Below, one piece after another: positions 40,881 through 45,961 of a DNA stretch of 45,961 bases. Each line of letters starts with the position of its first letter. The first letter of the stretch is position 1. A program made the translations under genes and the position numbers. The notes below the pieces were generated by a model, which saw only the letters and a program-made list of their open reading frames with translations, did not search any database and had not been told where the DNA came from. Location of the stretch: the NCBI GenBank assembly GCA_018648585.1, contig JABGQW010000007.1, positions 1 to 45,961 on the forward strand, read 5' to 3'. Origin of the DNA: a bacterium. GTDB lineage: Bacteria > Patescibacteriota > Gracilibacteria > UBA4473.

Positions 40881-41092
40881 TCCTGCATTTTAAAAGTAGC
40901 CGGACTCTGCGCTGCCGCCGATTTTTCCGGGGAAATTTTGTCGACACTGATTTCAAATGGCAATTTCTGTTCCTGCACCGTTCTGCGAAAAAACAATTTG
41001 ATGGCAGACGAAAAATTGAGTCCCATTTTTTCCAAAACCTTTTGGGCTTCTTCTTTTTCTTCGGCCGAAATTCGAATCTGAATGTATGCCAT
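40847..41092 (-). CDS. RelB/DinJ-like ribbon-helix-helix protein
   Basis: 81 aa. IQIRISAEEKEEAQKVLEKMGLNFSSAIKLFFRRTV is the RelB/DinJ antitoxin DNA-binding fold, followed by LPFEI typical of this family. The usual toxin partner (RelE/YafQ-like) is absent on either side. Its 3' end overlaps folC by 34 nt. It may be an orphan antitoxin or a regulator. ATG 41092 (MAYIQIRIS) gives the conserved start. Confidence 0.75.
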   Translation of the reverse strand: MAYIQIRISAEEKEEAQKVLEKMGLNFSSAIKLFFRRTVQEQKLPFEISVDKISPEKSAAAQSPATFKMQEWSGFSRRKIG

Positions 41093-41141
41093 TGTCACCA
41101 CAAAAAATACCACGCATTTCTAGCACGACGTAGTGACACCG

Positions 41142-42029
41142 TCAACTCTTTTTGAGCGGAACATTTTCCAGGATTGTAATTTCTGGAAAGTTCAAAAAAC
41201 GCATGCCCAGCCCGACCTCTCCCACTCCCCCGCTGACAAAAATACGGCGAGCGGCGTACCAACCTTTTTCCAATTTTTTCCCATTTTTTGTCGGAATGAC
41301 AAACGGAATTGCACCCAAAATCGGGACCCGGATTTGCCCGCCGTGCGTGTGTCCTGACACCGTCAACGCCGGAGAAATTTCATCTGCGATCGACGGAGAA
41401 TGCGCGAGCAAAATCACCGGTGCACCAACCGGAATTTTTTTGAAAGTTTCGAGCAAATCGTGAAAATGAGAATAATTGTCGTCCGTTCCCGCGATCCAGA
41501 TTTTCCCAAGTTTTTCCGCAGAATTCCGCAGCACTCGCACGCCAAATTTTTTGAGAAAATTCTCGACGATCGCACTCTGATCCGGATCCGATTTTTTTTC
41601 GGCAAAATGGTCGTGATTTCCAAGTGTCGCAAACGCGGGAATTTTCAAGTTTTGAAACGGAACGAGTTCGGGAGAAAATTTCACCGCATCGCCCCAGACA
41701 AAATCACCCGGAATTAGCACGGCATCTGCGCCAGAACGATTCAACTTTTCCACGAGCCGTGCGACAAATTTTCGTTTTTTCAGCGGCCCAACGTGCAAAT
41801 CTGAAATTACCGCGAGACGAAATTTTGGGAGCGAAACCGAAATTTTCTGTGTCCGAACACGAATAATTTTCGGCTCAAAAAATCGCGCCCAAACCAAACA
41901 TCCCCAAAAAATTCCGAGGAAAATTTTCCAAAAAAATCCGGAAAAAAAACCGAGAACCGGAACACCAAAAATCAGCAGCCAGAGCAGAATTTCCCCGATC
42001 AAAAAAAATGACGAAATTCTTCGGCTCAC
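41142..42029 (-). CDS. Membrane-anchored metallophosphoesterase (YaeI-like)
   Basis: 295 aa. An N-terminal pair of hydrophobic segments (about 8-50) anchors the protein. The calcineurin-like motifs follow in order: SDLHVG, GDFVWG, GNHDHF, LLAHSPS and GHTHGGQ. Members of this family hydrolyse phosphodiesters, such as UDP-diacylglucosamine-type or cyclic nucleotide substrates; this one's substrate cannot be told. Its start overlaps the small upstream membrane gene (ATGA). Confidence 0.9.
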   Translation of the reverse strand: MSRRISSFFLIGEILLWLLIFGVPVLGFFSGFFWKIFLGIFWGCLVWARFFEPKIIRVRTQKISVSLPKFRLAVISDLHVGPLKKRKFVARLVEKLNRSGADAVLIPGDFVWGDAVKFSPELVPFQNLKIPAFATLGNHDHFAEKKSDPDQSAIVENFLKKFGVRVLRNSAEKLGKIWIAGTDDNYSHFHDLLETFKKIPVGAPVILLAHSPSIADEISPALTVSGHTHGGQIRVPILGAIPFVIPTKNGKKLEKGWYAARRIFVSGGVGEVGLGMRFLNFPEITILENVPLKKS

Positions 42030-42262
42030 TTTTTCTTTTTTCCAAAAAGTCGCAAAACCGGTCCCAAAACTTTGTGCAATTTCATCAGAACCTGGATTGG
42101 TTTTTCGATCAATTCTTCAAAAATCTCGATCCAACCGTTGATGCGGCGCACCGTCCACGTGATTTTTATAAAAAAACGAACGAGAAAAAATACCAGAATC
42201 AAAAACCCGCCAGACAGCGAAAGATACAAAATTTCGAGTGCGTTCGCGAGGAAAAAATCCAT
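42026..42262 (-). CDS. Small membrane protein upstream of the phosphoesterase
   Basis: 78 aa. One or two N-terminal membrane segments (ALEILYLSLSGGFLILVFFLVRFFI), then an amphipathic Lys-rich tail ending LFGKKKK. No family recognised. The ATGA overlap with the phosphoesterase suggests joint function. Confidence 0.7.
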   Translation of the reverse strand: MDFFLANALEILYLSLSGGFLILVFFLVRFFIKITWTVRRINGWIEIFEELIEKPIQVLMKLHKVLGPVLRLFGKKKK

Positions 42263-42357
42263 TTTTAAGTTTTTATTTTCGAAGAAGTTTTACTCCGATC
42301 AACGCATTTTATCAAATTTTTCTCATTTTTTCAATCCGAATTATTTTCGAATAGTTT

Positions 42358-42394
42358 GAATCTCCCCCTTTTTTAAAGGGGACTGGGAGGATTT
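42358..42394. repeat. Palindromic repeat after gatB, possible terminator
   Basis: AATCTCCC and GGGAGGATT form outer arms; CCCCCTTTTT and AAAGGGG form inner arms. Short repeats of this type recur in CPR genomes (from general knowledge). It lies just after the gatB stop and may end that transcript. Confidence 0.55.
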
Positions 42395-43847
42395 AATTTT
42401 TTATTTTTAATTTCTCCAAAAGCATCTGCTGCAAAACCTCCGGATTCGCACTCCCGCGCGAAAGTTTCATCACCTGCCCGACGAGAAATCCGAGCACTTT
42501 TTCTTTTCCCGATTGAAACTGCGCCACCGTTTCTGGATTTTTTTTCAAAACCTGCGCGATCCAATTTTCAATTTCGTCCGAATCGGAAACCTGCTCGAGT
42601 CCCAGCTCCGCGATCAAATTTTCGATTTTCCCGCCCGACTCCATCGCGGATTCCAAAAGCTGTTTTCCGCCGCTCGACGACACCGCGCCATTTTTCAAAA
42701 ACTGAACCACGTCCGCCGCGTGCTCCGGCGTAATTTTAGAATTTTGCCAATTCTCGTGCGAGAGAATCACGGACAAAATTAAGTTCGCGGATTTTTTTGG
42801 ATCGTCGGAAATCTCCACAACTTTTTCAAAAAATGCTGCCAACTCCGGCGAATCCGAAAGTTTGAGCGCGTCGAGTTCTGAGATTTTAAAAACATTTTTG
42901 TACCGAAAAAATTTTTCAATCGGCAGTTCCGGCAGCGTTTCTGAAATTTCTTCAATTTCTTTTTTTGAAAATTCAATCGGCGGCAAATCCGGTTCCGGAA
43001 AATATCGGTAGTCGTCCTGACTTTCTTTTTTTCGCAAAAACAACGTCTCCCCTCTTTCGTCGTCCCAACCGCGCGTCGAGTCGCAATCCGGGATTTCATT
43101 TTTTTCCCACAATTTTGTCTGCCGTTTTATTTCGAAATTCAACGCATTTTCGAGCGCCGCAAACGAGTTGAGATTTTTAATTTCTGATCGAGGAAAAAGT
43201 TTTTTGTCCCCCATTTTTCGCAGCGAAATCGACGCATCGAACCGCATCATTCCTTTTTCCATGTCCGCAGCAGAAACTTTTGTCGCGCGCAAAATTTTCT
43301 GAATTTCCTGCGCGAGTGCCCGCGCCTCGATCGGCGATCGCAGTTCTGGCTCGGTAACAATTTCGATCAGCGGCGCACCGGAACGGTTAAAATCCACGAG
43401 CGTCGAAGTTTTTGTGTGTGTATTTTTTCCCGCATCATTTTCGAGATGCACGCGCGTGATCCGGATTTTTTTCTGCTGAAATTTCCCAACATTTCCGTGC
43501 GCGTCCCGCTCGGCCGGAACGAGAATTTTTATTTCGCCCCGCAGCGCGAGCGGCTGATCGTACTGCGAGATTTGGTACCCGAGCGGCAGATCCGGATAAA
43601 AATAATTTTTTCGATCAAATTTTGAAAATTCCTGAATTTCACACCCGAGCGCCGCAGCGCCGCGGACAGATTTTTGCAGCGCGTCGCGATTCAAAACCGG
43701 CAACATTCCGGGAAATCCGGTGCAGACCGGGCAGATCCGCGAATTTGGTTCCGCACCAAACGCGTCATTGTCGCAGCCGCACCACAATTTCGATTTTGTG
43801 GAAAGTTGCGCGTGAATTTCGAGACCGATGACTGTTTCAAGTTCCAT
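42393..43847 (-). CDS. gatB: Asp/Glu-tRNA amidotransferase subunit B
   Basis: 484 aa. TVIGLEIHAQLSTKSKLWCGC at the N terminus, the zinc site CGC plus ICPVC, DRKNYFYPDLPLGYQISQ, and LVDFNRSGAPLIEIVTEPE, then the helical tail and YqeY domain. It activates the misacylated tRNA and transfers the amide supplied by GatA. It is separate from gatC-gatA by 12 kb. The last residues (LLEKLKIKN) come from the A/T-rich repeat. The promoter lies only 7 nt before its ATG. Confidence 0.96.
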   Translation of the reverse strand: MELETVIGLEIHAQLSTKSKLWCGCDNDAFGAEPNSRICPVCTGFPGMLPVLNRDALQKSVRGAAALGCEIQEFSKFDRKNYFYPDLPLGYQISQYDQPLALRGEIKILVPAERDAHGNVGKFQQKKIRITRVHLENDAGKNTHTKTSTLVDFNRSGAPLIEIVTEPELRSPIEARALAQEIQKILRATKVSAADMEKGMMRFDASISLRKMGDKKLFPRSEIKNLNSFAALENALNFEIKRQTKLWEKNEIPDCDSTRGWDDERGETLFLRKKESQDDYRYFPEPDLPPIEFSKKEIEEISETLPELPIEKFFRYKNVFKISELDALKLSDSPELAAFFEKVVEISDDPKKSANLILSVILSHENWQNSKITPEHAADVVQFLKNGAVSSSGGKQLLESAMESGGKIENLIAELGLEQVSDSDEIENWIAQVLKKNPETVAQFQSGKEKVLGFLVGQVMKLSRGSANPEVLQQMLLEKLKIKN

Positions 43848-43854
43848 CGTCGAA

Positions 43855-43882
43855 ATTGTACTCGCTCCCGCACATTTCGCAA
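43855..43882 (-). promoter_or_regulatory. gatB promoter (leaderless)
   Basis: TTGCGA (43877-43882), 16-bp spacer, TACAAT (43855-43860) on the minus strand, 7 nt before the start codon. The -35 hexamer is the same as for pgk. Confidence 0.65.
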
Positions 43883-43896
43883 AAAATTCAAATTAT

Positions 43897-43924
43897 TTGA
43901 CATTTGAGAAATTTTGAACAAAAT
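43897..43924 (+). promoter_or_regulatory. Promoter of the putative ncRNA
   Basis: TTGACA (43897-43902), 16-bp spacer, CAAAAT (43919-43924; 4 of 6 to the -10 consensus). Transcription would start near 43931. Confidence 0.4.
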
Positions 43925-43930
43925 GCAAGA

Positions 43931-44218
43931 AGACTCAATCTTTTGTGAAAAAAGAAATCGAGCGATCTTCTTTTTTTCAAAACCGAGTTCTCGATCTTTT
44001 ACTTGTTTTGATCATTCTTTTTCAAAAAAATTGCCTGCAATCACGAGATTTCGAAATGAAGTTTTGTGGATGCAGGTAGTTTGAATCCTGCGCGAGTTTT
44101 TAATCAGACAATTTTTAAAAAATTTTAAAAATTGTCACAAAAAAATGGAGGAAAAATTAATCGATTTTTGCAAAAGATCAAGTTATTTTGGAACCGTGCA
44201 AACGCGCGGTTCCTTTTT
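43931..44218 (+). ncRNA. Putative structured non-coding RNA
   Basis: About 290 nt between divergent gatB and pgk, bounded by a promoter and a strong terminator although no plus-strand gene lies between them. Inside: a hairpin followed by T7 at 43951-43977; CCTGCA (44033-44038) that can pair with TGCAGG (44071-44076), which can instead pair with CCTGC just downstream; and a 10-bp hairpin at 44107-44136. The exchange of pairing resembles a switch or attenuator. I find no match to 6S, RNase P, tmRNA or SRP signatures by eye. A 28-codon ORF at 44145 runs into the terminator and is not convincing. Confidence 0.4.
44190..44218 (+). terminator. Strong terminator of the ncRNA
   Basis: GGAACCGTGC pairs with GCGCGGTTCC (10 bp, one G-U) around AAAC, followed by six T. 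It faces the plus strand ahead of the pgk promoter. Confidence 0.85.
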
Positions 44219-44239
44219 TCTGTGTTTTTAAAAAAAAAG

Positions 44240-44267
44240 TTGCGACTCTCCTCGACTCTTTTAAAAT
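44240..44267 (+). promoter_or_regulatory. pgk promoter (leaderless)
   Basis: TTGCGA (44240-44245), 16-bp spacer, TAAAAT (44262-44267), 7 nt before ATG 44275. Confidence 0.65.
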
Positions 44268-44274
44268 CTGAACG

Positions 44275-45435
44275 ATGAAAATAAAAACACTGACTCCGGA
44301 ACTCGTCGCGGGAAAAATTGTGCTCGTGCGCGTCGATTTCAACGTTCCGCTCAAAAACGGAAAAATCACCGAAAAAACTCGCATCGTCGAGTCACTCCCC
44401 ACGCTCGAATTTTTGCTGAAAAATGGCGCGAAAAAAATTCACCTGCTCGCGCATCTCGGTCGCCCCGGCGGAAAAATTTGTCCCGAGTTTTCACTCGCGC
44501 CCGTCGCCGCGGAGTTGGAAAAATTACTGAAAAAACCAGTCGAATTTCGATCCGATTTCACGGCCGGATCCGGAAAAATTCAGCTGCACGAAAATGTGCG
44601 ATTTTATCCCGGGGAGAAAAAAAATGATCCGGCGCTCGCGACAGAAATCTTGGAAAAAACCGGCGCGGAAATTTTTGTGAACGACGGATTTGGCGTGTCG
44701 CACCGCGCACAAACTTCGGTGATCGGATTTTCTGGAAAAATTCCGTGCGTCGCGGGAAAACTCGTCGAAAAAGAAATCGAACATTTGTCGCCATTTTTGA
44801 GTGCGGAAAAAATCCCCGGACTCACGGTCGCCGTCGGCGGCGTAAAAATGGAAACAAAAGTCGCCGTGCTGAAACATTTTTGCCAGATCGCAGAAAACGT
44901 GATCATCGGCGGCGCGCTCGCCAACACGTTTTTGGCGGCGCAGGGATTCGACATCGGAGAAAGTTTGTGCGAATCAGATTTTGCAAAAATGGCGCGCGAA
45001 GTTTTGGAAATCGCAGAAACGCACAAAACCGCCGTGCATCTCCCGATCGACGTGCAATGCGCGGACGATCCGGACGGCAAATCGGTGTACTTGCCGACGG
45101 AGGACGTCGCAGGAAGTTTGAAAATTTTTGACATCGGGCCACACTCGATCGCCAGTTATCGCGAAGTTTTGAAACATTCAAAAGTTGTGATCTGGAACGG
45201 ACCGCTGGGATTTTTCGAAAAACCGCCGTTTGATTCTGGAACCCGCGCGATCGCGGAAGAAATCGCGCAAAATCAATCGGCAAAAACAATTCTCGGCGGC
45301 GGCGACACGCTCGGCGTTTTGAAACAATTTGGAATTGAAAAATCAAAATTCACGCACGTTTCGACCGGCGGCGGCGCGATGCTCGAGTTTTTGGAAGGAA
45401 AAAAACTTCCCGGAATCGAGATTTTGAAAACGTGA
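44275..45435 (+). CDS. pgk: Phosphoglycerate kinase
   Basis: 386 aa, the normal length. VLVRVDFNVPLKNGKITEKTRI at the N terminus, HLLAHLGRPGG, LHENVRFYPGE, FVNDGFGVSHRAQTS, KPPFDSGTRAIAEEI and the C-terminal GGGDTLGVLKQFG, VSTGGGAMLEFLEG. It makes ATP from 1,3-bisphosphoglycerate in glycolysis, the expected energy source of a fermenter together with the LDH. Transcribed alone from a leaderless promoter. Confidence 0.97.
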   Translation: MKIKTLTPELVAGKIVLVRVDFNVPLKNGKITEKTRIVESLPTLEFLLKNGAKKIHLLAHLGRPGGKICPEFSLAPVAAELEKLLKKPVEFRSDFTAGSGKIQLHENVRFYPGEKKNDPALATEILEKTGAEIFVNDGFGVSHRAQTSVIGFSGKIPCVAGKLVEKEIEHLSPFLSAEKIPGLTVAVGGVKMETKVAVLKHFCQIAENVIIGGALANTFLAAQGFDIGESLCESDFAKMAREVLEIAETHKTAVHLPIDVQCADDPDGKSVYLPTEDVAGSLKIFDIGPHSIASYREVLKHSKVVIWNGPLGFFEKPPFDSGTRAIAEEIAQNQSAKTILGGGDTLGVLKQFGIEKSKFTHVSTGGGAMLEFLEGKKLPGIEILKT

Positions 45436-45438
45436 AGT

Positions 45439-45594
45439 CTAAAACTGCAGCACGTCATCTACCAATTTTTTAGCATCATCGATCGGTACATCAAAAAAAT
45501 TGTCCGGTAATTTTTTATCGGAAGGATAATACATTCCGTATTCATCATAAAATCCGCACGCTGTTTTTGACTCTGAATTTTTCACTTCCATCAT
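45439..45594 (-). CDS. Small acidic protein, unknown
   Basis: 51 aa. MMEVKNSESKTACGFYDEYG, then PSDKKLPDNFFDVPIDDAKK. Acidic and soluble with one Cys; no family recognised. It starts 8 nt after the stop of the upstream membrane-protein gene, so they may share a transcript. The second Met may be the true start. Confidence 0.5.
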   Translation of the reverse strand: MMEVKNSESKTACGFYDEYGMYYPSDKKLPDNFFDVPIDDAKKLVDDVLQF

Positions 45595-45602
45595 TTAGTA
45601 TT

Positions 45603-45899
45603 TTATCGCGCCGCTTGCTTCCTCCGTTTTTGAATAATCAAAAGGAGAAGAATCCCAAAAACTGATAATACAATTATTCCTAATAAAACACATAAAAAAA
45701 TTAAATCATATTTCAAATAACACGGTATTGAGTTTAAAATATCTGAATTCTCATAAAAACAAGGAAAAAATATATTCATTAATTTCCCAAAACACATTCC
45801 TCCATTATTTACCATCACTATTTCCATCAAACACAGAAATATTGACAAGATTGTTACAAAAATAAGAATTCTTATTTTATGCTGTAATTTATTTCTCAT
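45603..45899 (-). CDS. Small two-helix membrane protein
   Basis: 98 aa. Two hydrophobic segments, about 9-30 (IRILIFVTILSIFLCLMEIVMV) and about 66-90 (LIFLCVLLGIIVLSVFGILLLLII), then a basic tail KRRKQAAR. Four Cys lie in and around the outer loop (GMCFG, PCFYEN, PCYLK). No family recognised. Its 5' end lies 12 nt from the terminal repeat. Confidence 0.65.
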   Translation of the reverse strand: MRNKLQHKIRILIFVTILSIFLCLMEIVMVNNGGMCFGKLMNIFFPCFYENSDILNSIPCYLKYDLIFLCVLLGIIVLSVFGILLLLIIQKRRKQAAR

Positions 45900-45911
45900 G
45901 AATAATAATTT

Positions 45912-45961
45912 GGGTCAAGCCTAGAACAGCGAGTTATTTTTAAGAATTTCTAACATTTTAC
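45912..45961. repeat. Right copy of 50-bp terminal inverted repeat
   Basis: Exact reverse complement of bases 5-54. It reaches the last base, so it may extend further. Confidence 0.95.

Noticed and set aside
44071-44092. tRNA-like T-arm (GCAGG ... TTTGAAT ... CCTGC)
   Set aside because: The loop is 10 nt rather than 7 and no acceptor, D or anticodon arms can be found around it.
44145-44231. 28-codon ORF in the ncRNA region
   Set aside because: It runs through the strong terminator hairpin and its T run, and has no start signal.
1-45961. UGA recoded as glycine or tryptophan
   Set aside because: Conserved genes such as mutL, nrdD and pgk end cleanly at TGA at the expected lengths.
1-45961. 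CRISPR array, rRNA, tRNA or prophage
   Set aside because: No regularly spaced repeats, no rRNA or tRNA signatures and no phage structural gene set were seen.

Overview
The window is a 46-kb stretch of a compact bacterial chromosome, probably from the Candidate Phyla Radiation (Patescibacteria). The evidence is indirect: A/T-rich spacers, many 4-nt ATGA gene overlaps, few Shine-Dalgarno sequences, short versions of common enzymes (prolyl-tRNA synthetase of 399 aa, a half-length CarB), small four-helix-bundle and GIY-YIG genes, and secreted proteins of CPR style. TGA is used as an ordinary stop, so this is not a lineage with UGA recoded to glycine. I cannot assign a phylum; a less reduced group such as Peregrinibacteria would fit the MEP, riboflavin and class III RNR genes. 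Both ends of the window carry the same 50-bp sequence in inverted orientation.

Layout. 0.3-3.7 kb: a small secreted protein, an SLH-RlpA-CAP cell-surface protein and ssb. 3.8-6.7 kb: an isolated V/A-type ATPase subunit B, then a small protein with ribH and ribB. 7.4-11.4 kb: an anaerobic class III ribonucleotide reductase locus behind two NrdR boxes. Its NrdD lacks the glycyl-radical domain; that domain is a separate 61-aa gene with its own promoter, followed by a truncated asparaginase-like gene, a CPKC redoxin and NrdG. 11.4-15.5 kb: a 1230-aa protein of unknown function and its small partner. 15.5-21.3 kb: lipoprotein, L-lactate dehydrogenase, rsmI, a GIY-YIG gene between inverted palindromic repeats, a sodium/solute symporter and mutL. 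21.3-26.1 kb: a tightly overlapping MEP isoprenoid operon (yjbQ-ispG-dxr-ispDF-ispE). 26.1-28.8 kb: two related Cys-containing small proteins, then tsf, a DUF4870 protein and rpsB. 28.9-33.8 kb: gatC-gatA, a four-helix-bundle gene, carA and the first half of carB. 33.9-42.3 kb: rplS, an HTH-nucleotidyltransferase, trigger factor, a secreted SNase-like protein, proS-rnhA, folC, a RelB-like protein and a metallophosphoesterase. 42.4-45.9 kb: gatB, a probable non-coding RNA, pgk and two small genes.

Two patterns run through the window. First, thirteen promoters share one layout: TTGnnn, exactly 16 bp, then TACAAT, TAAAAT, TACACT or TATAAT. In five of them the predicted transcript starts at or within about 2 nt of the ATG, so those genes look leaderless. 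Second, small palindromic repeats have inserted between and inside genes. Two nearly identical copies lie in frame within carA, and related copies bracket the GIY-YIG gene. The most unusual finding is the split class III ribonucleotide reductase.
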